A stretch of DNA of 21,327 bases. Source: Acetobacteraceae bacterium. GTDB lineage: Bacteria > Pseudomonadota > Alphaproteobacteria > Acetobacterales > Acetobacteraceae. Location: positions 1-21,327 of the forward strand of contig DAHUXX010000221.1 in the NCBI GenBank assembly GCA_027306955.1, written 5' to 3'. The position numbers and the translations under genes are program-made. The notes beneath the pieces were generated by a model. That model saw nothing but the letters and a program-made list of their open reading frames with translations. It searched no databases and was not told the DNA's origin. Positions 1-7,068 of this stretch are shown here, in pieces; position 1 is the first letter of the stretch; each line of letters begins with the position of its first letter.

Positions 1-843
1 GAGCAGGCTGCCGCGGGCGCGGCCGAGCGCGTCGAGTTCGTCGATGAAGACGATGGCAGGCGCGTTCTGCCGCGCCTGCTCGAACAGGTCGCGCACGCGC
101 GCGGCACCCACGCCCACGAACCTCTCCACGAACTCGGCGCCGGAAATGGAGAAGAACATCACCCCCGCCTCGCCGGCGACGGCACGTGCGAGCAGGGTCT
201 TGCCGGTACCGGGAGGGCCGACGAGCAGGATACCCTTCGGGATATGCGCGCCGAGGCGGCTGTATTTGTCGGGATCCTTGAGGAAGGCGACGACCTCGTT
301 CAGCTCCTCCTTCGCCTCGTCGACGCCGGCGACGTCGGCGAAACGGACCTTGATGTCCTTCTCGACGAAGACCTTGGCCTTGCTGCGGCCGATTGCCATC
401 ATGCCGCCCATCCCACCCCCAGCCATGGGCCGCACCAGGAACAGCCAGAGCAGCACGAAGGCGGCCGAGGGGATGATCCAGCCGAGTGCGGTGACGAGCA
501 GCCCGGGCTGGGGCTCGCCGGAGAAGCTGATCTTGTCCTTGGTGAGGCGGGCGGCGAGGTCCGCCGGCACGCGGTAGGTCTGAAACTGTTGCGCGGGCTG
601 CGCGGCCGGCTCGCCTGGCGCGGCCTTGGTGGCCGGTTCGGGGGTCTTGTAGGTGCCGGTGATGGTGGTGGTGCCGACGACAACGTCGGTGATCTTACCC
701 TGGCTCACGAGTTGTTCGAACTCGCTGTAGGGGATGGTCTTGATGGGGTTCGCGGGGAAGCGCAGTTCCTGGATCAGCATCACCACCAGCAGGGCGGCGA
801 TGATGTACCAGAAGTTGATCTGATGCTCGTGCTTGATGTTCAC
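1..843 (-). CDS. ftsH: FtsH-type ATP-dependent zinc metalloprotease, N-terminal part (runs off left edge)
   Basis: Membrane-anchored AAA+ protease that extracts and degrades damaged or unassembled membrane proteins. Only residues 1-281 are present; the family is usually 600-650 residues, so the rest of the AAA domain and the HEXXH peptidase lie outside the window. Seen: a first membrane segment at about residues 10-25 (FWYIIAALLVVML), a periplasmic domain of about 90 residues with an Ala/Pro/Glu-rich stretch at about 67-86, a second membrane segment at about 115-138, Walker A GPPGTGKT at 209-216 and Walker B IVFIDE at 264-269. The start is a GTG at 843 with GGAACGGAG just upstream; no in-frame ATG precedes it. 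The pore-loop motif reads ERFVG where E. coli FtsH has EMFVG. The sequence resembles the secondary FtsH paralogues found beside stress genes rather than the housekeeping copy, but this subgroup call is inference. Confidence 0.93.
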   Translation of the reverse strand, partial: MNIKHEHQINFWYIIAALLVVMLIQELRFPANPIKTIPYSEFEQLVSQGKITDVVVGTTTITGTYKTPEPATKAAPGEPAAQPAQQFQTYRVPADLAARLTKDKISFSGEPQPGLLVTALGWIIPSAAFVLLWLFLVRPMAGGGMGGMMAIGRSKAKVFVEKDIKVRFADVAGVDEAKEELNEVVAFLKDPDKYSRLGAHIPKGILLVGPPGTGKTLLARAVAGEAGVMFFSISGAEFVERFVGVGAARVRDLFEQARQNAPAIVFIDELDALGRARGSLL

Positions 844-881
844 GAGCGGCTCCGTTCCGCCGGCGGGATTGCTCGCGTCAT

Positions 882-910
882 GCGTAGCCAGTGCCCTTGC
901 TGCTGGTCAA
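882..910 (-). promoter_or_regulatory. Weak candidate promoter for ftsH
   Basis: In the 137-base gap between the macB stop and the ftsH GTG, the minus strand carries TTGACC (905-910), a 17-base spacer and CTACGC (882-887). The -35 matches 5 of 6 consensus bases but the -10 is poor. ftsH could instead be read from the macAB transcript. The gap also holds a short imperfect GGCAGGC/GCTTGCC stem near 947-963, which might attenuate macB transcripts. Confidence 0.25.
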
Positions 911-980
911 GCTCGGATGGAGCGGCACACCGAGGCTCCCGGGCGGCAAGCGGCGCCTGCCGTCCCCGTGAGTGTCCTTT

Positions 981-3077
981 CTATTCATACCGGAGCGCCT
1001 CGATCGGATTCAGCCGCGCCGCTTTCCGGGCGGGATAGTAGCCGAAAAAAATGCCGACGACAGCCGAGAAGGCGAACCCGCCCATGACCGCCAGCGGCGA
1101 GAGTGGTGCGCGCCAGCCGGCGACGACGGTGATCGCCTCCGAGGCGGCGGCGCCGAGCATGATCCCCGCGAGCCCGCCGGTAATGCTGAGGATCACAGCC
1201 TCGGTGAGGAACTGCAACAGCACGTGCAGGCGCCGTGCCCCGATGGCCATCCGCAGGCCGATCTCGCGCGTACGCTCGGTCACCGAGACGAGAAGGATGT
1301 TCATGATCCCGATGCCCCCGACGAGCAGCGAGATGGAAGCCACTGCGGCGAGCAGCCAGGCCATGATCCGGGCGCTTCCCTCCGCGGCCTCGGCGATCTG
1401 GCTGAGGTTGTGGACGGAGAAGTCCTGGACCGTAGCGCCACGGTTGCCATGACGCGCGGCGAGCGTGTGCGTGACCTGCCGCAGCGCCGCGTCGACGGCG
1501 CCGGGGCTCGCCGCCTGGACGAACAGCTGGTTGACGTAGCCGGTCAGCTTCGGCTGCAGGCCATAGGGATTTGGCCAGGACGGATAGGCCCAGTTGAGCG
1601 GGGTGGTCTGTTGCGATGGCGACGCGACGCCCAGAACCCGGCGCTCGGCCGTCAGGAACGGGATCATCACGACGTCGTCCTGGTCCTGGCCGAACGGGGT
1701 CTGTCCCTTGGCGGCGAGCAGGCCGACGACGCGCAGCGGCGTACCCTTGACCTGGATGAGGGCGCCCACCGGGCTCTCCCCGGGCGGGAAGAGCTGCTGG
1801 TAGACCGTCTGCCCGATATCGGCGACGAGCGCGGCGCTGTCCTCGTCCTGCGCGCCGAACATCCGGCCCGCGGCCACGCGCCAGTTGGTCATGTCCGGGT
1901 AGGACGCACTGACGCCCTGGATGCTCGTCGTCCAGTTCTGGTTGGCATACTGCACCTGGCCGATACCGCGGATCAGGTAGCTGACCCGCCCCACCGCGGG
2001 ATCCTCGCGCGCGATCGCCTGCGCGTCGGCCACGGTGAGGGTCGATGCGCTGCCGAACCCCGCCCGCGCGCCACCGGCGGTGGAGGCGCCGGGCAGCACC
2101 ACCAGCAGGTTGGTGCCGAGACTTGCGATCTGCTGGCGGACCGCCTCGTTGGCGCCCTGCCCGACGGCGACCATTGCGATGATGGCCGCGACACCGATGA
2201 AGACACCAAGCATCGTCAGCGCGGAGCGCATGCGGTTGCGCGCCAGCGCCTGCACCGCCGCGGCGACGATCATGCGCGCGAAGCCCCAGCCGAGCGCGAG
2301 CCGGACGCCTGGCGCGGCTGCGGCCGGGAGCGGCGGCGAAGCAGGCGGGCTCGCCGCCGTGAAGGGCGCGCGCCGTTCGTCGGACTCGATGCACCCGTCC
2401 TGCATGGTGAGGACACGCTGCGCGTAGGCGGCGATGTCCGCCTCATGCGTCACCACGATGATGGTGACGTGCTGGTCGCGGTTGAGCGCGACCAGGGTTT
2501 CCATGATCTCGTGCGAGGTGCGTGAGTCGAGATTGCCGGTCGGCTCGTCGGCGAGCAGCAGGCTCGGATGGTTGATGAGGGCGCGCGCGCTGGCGACGCG
2601 CTGCTGCTGCCCGCCGGAGAGCTGGCTCGGCATGCTGTGCTCGCGTGCCGCGAGGCCGACCTGCGCCAGCGCCTGGCGCGCCCGGTCGTAGCGGGCGGCG
2701 TGGCCGATGGGCCCGCTGGACGCGTAGTAGAGCGGCAGCGCGGCGTTCTCGATCGCGGAGGTGCGCGGAAGCAGGTTGAAGCTCTGGAAGACGAAGCCGA
2801 GCCGCTCGCTGCGCAGACGGGCAAGCGTGGGCTCGTCAAGCTCCGCCACGTCGACGCCGTCGAGCGCGTAGCGGCCGCCGCTGGGTCGGTCGAGGCAGCC
2901 GAGGATGGCCATCAGCGTGGACTTGCCGGAACCTGACGATCCCATGACGGCAAGGAACTCACCGGGCCGCACGGAGAGGCTCACACCGTTGAGCGCGTGC
3001 ACCTCGATGTCGCCAATGCGGTAGACGCGGGTGACGTTCTCGAGACGGATCAGGGTTTCGGCCGGCGCCTGCCTCAC
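981..3077 (-). CDS. macB: MacB-type ABC exporter, fused ATPase and permease
   Basis: Inner-membrane half of a tripartite exporter; MacB couples ATP hydrolysis to periplasmic movements that push substrates (macrolides, lipopeptides, heme precursors or toxins in known members) through MacA and a TolC-like channel. The 698-residue product has an N-terminal ATPase: Walker A GSSGSGKST (46-54), signature LSGGQ (153-157), Walker B LLLADE (173-178) and switch His211. A Pro/Ala linker and a four-helix MacB permease with a large periplasmic domain follow, ending in the typical NPIEALRYE. I chose the GTG at 3077 because GAGG lies 8 bases upstream, overlapping the macA stop; the longer open frame to 3338 lies inside macA. 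Members usually have about 650 residues; part of the excess is a Pro/Trp/Tyr-rich insertion at about 483-515. No TolC gene is in the window, so the outer channel must lie elsewhere. Confidence 0.93.
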   Translation of the reverse strand: MRQAPAETLIRLENVTRVYRIGDIEVHALNGVSLSVRPGEFLAVMGSSGSGKSTLMAILGCLDRPSGGRYALDGVDVAELDEPTLARLRSERLGFVFQSFNLLPRTSAIENAALPLYYASSGPIGHAARYDRARQALAQVGLAAREHSMPSQLSGGQQQRVASARALINHPSLLLADEPTGNLDSRTSHEIMETLVALNRDQHVTIIVVTHEADIAAYAQRVLTMQDGCIESDERRAPFTAASPPASPPLPAAAAPGVRLALGWGFARMIVAAAVQALARNRMRSALTMLGVFIGVAAIIAMVAVGQGANEAVRQQIASLGTNLLVVLPGASTAGGARAGFGSASTLTVADAQAIAREDPAVGRVSYLIRGIGQVQYANQNWTTSIQGVSASYPDMTNWRVAAGRMFGAQDEDSAALVADIGQTVYQQLFPPGESPVGALIQVKGTPLRVVGLLAAKGQTPFGQDQDDVVMIPFLTAERRVLGVASPSQQTTPLNWAYPSWPNPYGLQPKLTGYVNQLFVQAASPGAVDAALRQVTHTLAARHGNRGATVQDFSVHNLSQIAEAAEGSARIMAWLLAAVASISLLVGGIGIMNILLVSVTERTREIGLRMAIGARRLHVLLQFLTEAVILSITGGLAGIMLGAAASEAITVVAGWRAPLSPLAVMGGFAFSAVVGIFFGYYPARKAARLNPIEALRYE

Positions 3078-3087
3078 GGGCGCGGCC

Positions 3088-4320
3088 TCAGAGGCGCGGG
3101 GCGCGCAGGGGGCCCGCCGTCGCCGGTCCGCGCCGTTCGGCCGTGACGAGCTGATCGCCCACATGGAGGTTCCCCTGAACGATCTCGACCGAGGTGCCGT
3201 CTGAAATCCCTGGAACGACCGGGATCGCGACGGGGCGGTTGTCCCGCAGCATGAAGACCCGTGCCCCGACGCCGGCCTGCGCCTGGCCGCCGCCGGGTAC
3301 GTAGCGCAGCGCCGCCTCGGGCACGCGCAGCACATCACCGCGACTGTTGGTGACGATCCGCACCGAGGCGGTCATGCCGGGCTTCAGCGCGAAATCGGCG
3401 TTGTCCACGTTGACCACCACGTCGTAGGTGATGACGTTCTGGACGTTCTGCGGCGACTGGCGGACCTGCGCCACGGCGCCGCGGAACACCCGGCCGGGGA
3501 AGGCATCGACGGTGAACTGGGCCAGCTCCCCTTCCCGCACGACGCCGATGTCGCTCTCGCTGACATTGGTATCAACCTGCATCTGCCTCAGGTTCGTCGC
3601 GATGAGGAAGAGCGTCGGCGTCTGGAACGACGCAGCAACAGTTTGTCCCATCGTGACGTTGCGCGAGACGACCACGCCGTCGACCGGCGAGGTAATATTG
3701 GTGTAGCTGAGATTGATCTGCGCCGCGGTGAGTTGCGCCTGGCGCTGCTCGATCGTTGCCGCGTCCAGCCCGACCTGGGCCTGTGCCTGCGCCAGCGTGC
3801 TGTGCGAGAGATCGGCGGCGTCCTTTGAGACATAGTTCCGGCTTACCAACGACTGCTGCCTGCGGTCGTTGACCTCGGCGTAGGCGAGGCTGGCCTTGTC
3901 CTTGGCGAGCTGCGCCTGGGCCACCGCGAGATTCGCCTTCGCTTCGTCGACCACGGACTGGTAGGGGCGTGGGTCGATCCTGGCGCAGACCTGCCCCTCC
4001 CTGACCTGGGTGTTGTAGTCGCACGAGACGTCCTGAATGACACCTGAGACATAAGTACCGACGATGATCGTCAGCACCGGATTCACCGTGCCGGTGGCAG
4101 AGACGGACGTGACCACCGCGCCCCGCGTGACGGGCGCGGTGCCGTAGACGACGGGTGCTGGCCGGCTCGTCGTCCACCATACGAAGAGGCCCATCGCGGC
4201 CAGGCCCGCCAGCATGAGAAACCACCGCAGCCCGCCGACCAACAGACCGCCTTGCCGCGACGGCGCCACGTCCGTGGCGGGCGGCGCGGCACGAGGGCTG
4301 CCATGCGGATGCTCGATCAT
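3088..4320 (-). CDS. macA: MacA-type periplasmic adaptor (membrane fusion protein)
   Basis: Periplasmic adaptor linking MacB to an outer-membrane channel. The 410-residue protein has a short cytoplasmic tail, one membrane anchor at about residues 28-49, a lipoyl-like half (VNPVLTIIVGTYVSGVI), a Gln/Ala-rich alpha-hairpin of about 110 residues, the second lipoyl half (INLSYTNITSPVDGVVVSRNV), then beta-barrel and membrane-proximal domains. This is the standard RND/HlyD/MacA order and a usual length. macB follows after 10 bases with its ribosome-binding site overlapping the macA stop, so the two are a translationally linked operon. The ATG at 4320 has no clear ribosome-binding site; an 11-codon upstream micro-ORF ends on this ATG. 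An FNR-like box sits about 80 bases upstream. Substrate specificity cannot be read from the sequence. Confidence 0.92.
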   Translation of the reverse strand: MIEHPHGSPRAAPPATDVAPSRQGGLLVGGLRWFLMLAGLAAMGLFVWWTTSRPAPVVYGTAPVTRGAVVTSVSATGTVNPVLTIIVGTYVSGVIQDVSCDYNTQVREGQVCARIDPRPYQSVVDEAKANLAVAQAQLAKDKASLAYAEVNDRRQQSLVSRNYVSKDAADLSHSTLAQAQAQVGLDAATIEQRQAQLTAAQINLSYTNITSPVDGVVVSRNVTMGQTVAASFQTPTLFLIATNLRQMQVDTNVSESDIGVVREGELAQFTVDAFPGRVFRGAVAQVRQSPQNVQNVITYDVVVNVDNADFALKPGMTASVRIVTNSRGDVLRVPEAALRYVPGGGQAQAGVGARVFMLRDNRPVAIPVVPGISDGTSVEIVQGNLHVGDQLVTAERRGPATAGPLRAPRL

Positions 4321-4349
4321 GGCGAACGGAAATTCATAGCGATTTTCAT
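4317..4349 (-). other. Possible 10-residue leader ORF overlapping the macA start
   Basis: A minus-strand micro-ORF (MKIAMNFRSP) starts with ATG at 4349 and its TGA overlaps the macA ATG as ATGA, in a different frame. It contains two imperfect tandem copies of CTATGAA. Such overlap could give translational coupling, which would explain why macA lacks a good ribosome-binding site. However, the micro-ORF itself also lacks a strong one, so chance is a fair alternative. Confidence 0.2.
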
Positions 4350-4398
4350 AGGGGCAGAATGATCTTCTTTTTATCTAATTCGTCTGTGCTTCGGCGCC

Positions 4399-4412
4399 TT
4401 GATCCAGCTCAA
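4399..4412. promoter_or_regulatory. FNR/FixK/Anr-type box
   Basis: The sequence TTGATCCAGCTCAA matches the CRP/FNR-family consensus TTGAT-N4-ATCAA at 9 of 10 defined positions. It lies in the only clearly AT-rich gap of the left half, between divergent macA (start 4320) and the remnant ABC ATPase. If centred at -41.5 for macA, transcription would start near 4364. The AT-rich minus-strand stretch TTAGATA (4372-4378) overlaps and lies just upstream of the expected -10 window (4371-4376), although no good -10 hexamer sits at the exact position. It could also serve the plus-strand genes. FNR-family sites usually report low oxygen or nitric oxide; the regulator is not in the window. Confidence 0.6.
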
Positions 4413-4489
4413 TTGTGGAGGCAGCGCAATGGTTCATCAGATGCGTGAAGAAGCCCCTGGCGGGCGTCGATCATCCTAGGGTGGGATGC

Positions 4490-5120
4490 GTGTCCGGTTC
4501 CGCCGCCATCTCCTGGTCCGCAACACCGCCCGCGCGCGCCGTGGTGGGAACGATCGCTTTGACGCGCCCGTTCGGCGATTTCGTCGCGGTGAGCGAGGTG
4601 AGCTTCGCCGTAAAGAAGGGCGAGGCGTTCGGCCTCATCGCCGCCAACGGTACCGGCAAGACGACGCTGATCCGCTTGCTGACCACGCTGTTGCCGATGA
4701 CCAGCGGCCGGGCGGTGGTCGCGGGACACGAGCTGGTGCGCGAGCCCGCTGCCGTGCGGCGCGTGATCGGCTACGTGCCGCAGCTGCTTTCCGCCGATGG
4801 CGCGCTGACCGCGTGGGAGAACCTGTTGCTGTCAGCGTGGCTCTGCGCGATTCCCCGCCGCGAGGTGGCAGAGCGCATCCGCCGGGCGCTCGCGTCCATG
4901 GAGTTGCTCGGCGTCGCGGACCGGCTCGTGCAGGGTTTTTCCGGCGGCGTGATCCGCCGCCTCGGAATCGCGCAGAGCATGCTGCACCAGCCCGACGTGT
5001 TATTCATGGACGAGCCGACGGTGGGGCTCGATCCCGTGGCGCGGCTGGCGGGCGGCACGGGCTGTGACGAAACCGAAACATACGGCGAGGCACGCCAGGC
5101 ACACCGGGCTGCGCGCGCGC
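4490..5120 (+). pseudogene. Remnant of a DrrA-like ABC-2 exporter ATPase, internally deleted
   Basis: The first 185 or so codons read as a daunorubicin-resistance-type ATPase (ALTRPFGDFVAV, YVPQLLSADGALTAWENLLLS). Walker A is degraded to AANGTGKTT, with the first glycine lost. The signature is FSGGV and Walker B is VLFMDEP. Homology stops right after the D-loop (GLDPVAR, about 5040): the switch histidine and the remaining C-terminal ATPase region are missing. A basic stretch (YGEARQAHRAARAHG) may be the old C-terminal tail, which would imply an internal deletion; that is inference. No stop codon follows, so the frame runs on into the alcohol dehydrogenase at 5393. The original start is unclear: GTGs at 4415, 4481 and 4490 are all in frame, and 4490 is my guess. 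A protein made from this frame should not work as an ABC ATPase. Confidence 0.75.
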
Positions 5121-5320
5121 ATGGCTGGGGCATCCGTGTCGGAAGAACTGGACACTGCCCGGGCCTATCTGCGCTGCGTGCACGGCGTGGCGGCGGCCGA
5201 GACCCGGAAACTCTGGCACGGCCCGTTCCAGCTCTTCACGCACGCGATCCAGCCGGTGCTGTGGCTGGTGCTGTTCGGCCAGGTGATGGCGCAGGTGCGC
5301 GGCCTTTCCGGCGGCAAGAT
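5121..5320 (+). pseudogene. Truncated ABC-2 permease fragment (DrrB-like N-terminus)
   Basis: In a different frame from its neighbours, the region starting at ATG 5121 encodes MAGASVSEELDTARAYLRCV followed by AAETRKLWHGPFQLFTHAIQ and PVLWLVLFGQVMAQVRGL. This is the cytoplasmic N-terminus and first membrane helix of a DrrB-type permease, the usual partner of the ATPase just upstream. Homology ends after about 60 residues, near 5300-5320, and the frame closes with a TGA at 5403-5405 inside the alcohol dehydrogenase start. Roughly 200 permease residues and five helices are missing. Together with the ATPase remnant it marks a former two-gene exporter operon collapsed by at least two deletions. 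Confidence 0.72.
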
Positions 5321-5392
5321 GCGCGATCGCGGCACGGCTCTATGGGCCGATGGGAACATAGGGCGCACGCAACAAGGGATGGGAGAGCCAGG

Positions 5393-6379
5393 ATGCGCGC
5401 GATGATTTGCGAGGCCGTCCACGAGCCGCTCGTTCTCCGAGAGGACATGCCGGTGCCACAGCCGGGACCGCGCCAGGTGCGGATCCGCGTGCATGCCTGC
5501 GGCGTTTGCCGGACCGACCTGCATGTCGTCGATGGCGATCTGCCGCGCCCCAAGCTGCCGCTGGTACCTGGGCACGAGATCGTGGGCATGGAGACCGAGG
5601 TGGGCGCGGAGGTGACGGGCCTCAGGCCGGGCGACCGGGTCGGCGTGCCGTGGCTCGGCTGGACCTGCGGCGAGTGCAAGTATTGCCGGAGCGGACGGGA
5701 AAATCTTTGCGATCGGGCGCGCTTCACCGGCTATCAGATCGATGGTGGCTACGCGGAATACACCGTCGCCGATGAGCGCTACTGCTTTCCCATCCCGGCG
5801 GGCTTCGGCGATGTCGAGGCGGCGCCACTGCTTTGCGCGGGGCTGATCGGGTACCGCGCCCTTCGGCTGGCGGGCGACGCGCCGCGGCTCGGGCTCTACG
5901 GGTTCGGCGCGGCCGCACATATCGCGATCCAGGTAGCGCGTTACCGCGGCCAGGAGGCCTATGCGTTCACCCGGAAGGGGGATCGCGAGGGACAGGATTT
6001 CGCGCGTGAGCTCGGTGCCATGTGGGCCGGCAGCTCGGACGAGATGCCGCCGGAGCCGCTCGACGCCGCGCTGATCTTCGCCCCTGCGGGCGAGCTGGTG
6101 CCGGCGGCGCTGCGGGCCACGGCCAAGGGCGGAGTTGTGGTGTGCGCCGGCATTCACATGTCGGACGTCCCGGGTTTTCCCTACGCCATCCTGTGGGAGG
6201 AGCGCGTGGTGCGCTCGGTTGCGAACCTGACACGCCGCGACGGCGAGGAGTTCCTGGCGATCGCGGGCCGGATTCCGGTGCGTACGACGACAACCCCCTT
6301 CCCTCTCGCTGACGCGAACGAGGCGCTGACGCGGCTGCGCGAGGGCCGGCTCAAGGGGGCCGCGGTGCTCGTGGCGTAA
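5393..6379 (+). CDS. adhA: Zinc-dependent alcohol dehydrogenase (MDR family, AdhA-like)
   Basis: Medium-chain NAD(P)-dependent dehydrogenase, probably oxidising alcohols or reducing aldehydes in the cytoplasm; the substrate is unknown. The 328-residue length fits the compact zinc-binding alcohol dehydrogenase family. Catalytic zinc ligands appear as Cys39, His61-Glu62 and Cys148; the structural zinc site is Cys92, Cys95, Cys98 and Cys106. The Rossmann turn is GFGAAAH at 170-176. I start at ATG 5393 because GGGAGAG lies 5 bases upstream and the product then begins MRAMICEAVHEPLVLRE, the usual family N-terminus. The same frame is open back to 4415 through the ABC remnant, so automated callers may report a false fusion. 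It probably needs its own promoter within the remnant or shares the FNR-box region. Relatives often sit in low-oxygen stress clusters of alphaproteobacteria (from memory). Confidence 0.9.
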   Translation: MRAMICEAVHEPLVLREDMPVPQPGPRQVRIRVHACGVCRTDLHVVDGDLPRPKLPLVPGHEIVGMETEVGAEVTGLRPGDRVGVPWLGWTCGECKYCRSGRENLCDRARFTGYQIDGGYAEYTVADERYCFPIPAGFGDVEAAPLLCAGLIGYRALRLAGDAPRLGLYGFGAAAHIAIQVARYRGQEAYAFTRKGDREGQDFARELGAMWAGSSDEMPPEPLDAALIFAPAGELVPAALRATAKGGVVVCAGIHMSDVPGFPYAILWEERVVRSVANLTRRDGEEFLAIAGRIPVRTTTTPFPLADANEALTRLREGRLKGAAVLVA

Positions 6380-6412
6380 CGGGCAGGCGCGGGGGGCCGG
6401 TGCCGGCTTGGC

Positions 6413-6440
6413 TTGACGCCAGGCGGCGCCATGTCATAGT
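6413..6440 (+). promoter_or_regulatory. Promoter of the tetR-aas operon
   Basis: A -35 hexamer TTGACG (6413-6418) is followed after 16 bases by CATAGT (6435-6440), with a predicted start near 6447. It lies in the 95-base gap after adhA. The -10 element overlaps the left arm of the palindromic operator, which fits repression by the regulator encoded just downstream. Confidence 0.55.
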
Positions 6441-6459
6441 GAGTGACTGTTCACTCACT
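6438..6459. promoter_or_regulatory. Palindromic TetR-family operator
   Basis: A 22-bp inverted repeat with arms AGTGAGTGA (6438-6446) and TTCACTCACT (6450-6459), nine bases perfectly paired around a short centre. It overlaps the -10 region and predicted start site of the tetR promoter and ends 15 bases before the tetR ATG. TGAGTGA/TCACTCA arms are common for TetR-family repressors in Proteobacteria, so autorepression is the likely arrangement. Confidence 0.75.
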
Positions 6460-6474
6460 TCTTGCCAACACGCG

Positions 6475-7053
6475 ATGCGCGACGGAACCGAAACCAGAGC
6501 GCGGCTGGAACGCGAGGCGATGCGCCTTTTCGTCGAGCAGGGCGTGGCCGAGACCTCGATTCGCGAGGTGGCCCGGGCGGCGGGAGTCGCCGAGGGCGCG
6601 ATGTACCGGCACTTCGTCGGCAAGGACGAACTCGTGGCCAGCCTCTTCCTTGGCCACTACCTGAAGTTCGCGCGGGCGCTGGACCGGTTGCAGGCGGCGG
6701 CACCTGGCGCCAGAGCGAAGCTCGACGCCATGATCCGGGAGTTCTGCCGCTTCTTCGACGATGACCCGGTGCTGTTCCGTTTCCTGCTGTTCGCCCAGCA
6801 CCGGCAGCTTGCGAAAGTGTCGGCGGGGGCAGCGACCCCGGTGGACGTGATCCGCGACACGCTCGCCAGGGGCATGCGCGCGGGCGAGATCCCGAAGGCC
6901 GATGCGGAAGTCGCGGCGGCAATGGTGATCGGGCTCGTGCTGCAGGTGGCGACCTCGATCGTCTACGGGCGGATCCGCGGCCGGCTCATGCCGCATGCGG
7001 GGCGTCTCTCTGCTGCCGCGTGGGCGGTGCTGAGCGCGAAGCCGGCCCGCTAG
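6475..7053 (+). CDS. TetR/AcrR-family transcriptional regulator
   Basis: One-component repressor of 192 residues. The N-terminal helix-turn-helix is clear: ARLEREAMRLFVEQGVAETS, then IREVARAAGVAEGAMYRHFVGKDELVASLF, typical of TetR proteins. The C-terminal two-thirds is a helical ligand-binding domain without a recognisable ligand signature. I chose ATG 6475; the frame is open to 6400, but that would place coding sequence over the promoter and operator. No good ribosome-binding site is visible. The lipid-repair fusion begins 15 bases after the stop, with GGAAGGA overlapping the tetR stop, so the two are co-transcribed. The ligand may be a fatty acid, acyl thioester or envelope-active compound, which is inference from context only. 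Confidence 0.88.
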   Translation: MRDGTETRARLEREAMRLFVEQGVAETSIREVARAAGVAEGAMYRHFVGKDELVASLFLGHYLKFARALDRLQAAAPGARAKLDAMIREFCRFFDDDPVLFRFLLFAQHRQLAKVSAGAATPVDVIRDTLARGMRAGEIPKADAEVAAAMVIGLVLQVATSIVYGRIRGRLMPHAGRLSAAAWAVLSAKPAR

Positions 7054-7068
7054 GAAGGAACGCGCATC

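Noticed and set aside
981..3338. A 785-residue version of MacB starting at 3338
   Set aside because: The extra N-terminus overlaps macA in another frame and is low-quality Arg/Ser/Pro-rich sequence; the GTG at 3077 has a good ribosome-binding site and gives a normal ATPase start.
4415..6379. A single 654-residue ABC ATPase-alcohol dehydrogenase fusion protein
   Set aside because: The ATPase half is truncated, a permease fragment in another frame lies between the halves, and the dehydrogenase has its own good ribosome-binding site and family-typical N-terminus at 5393.
6400..7053. A longer TetR protein starting at 6400
   Set aside because: It would place coding sequence over the -35, -10 and operator; the protein family usually begins a few residues before the helix-turn-helix, matching ATG 6475.
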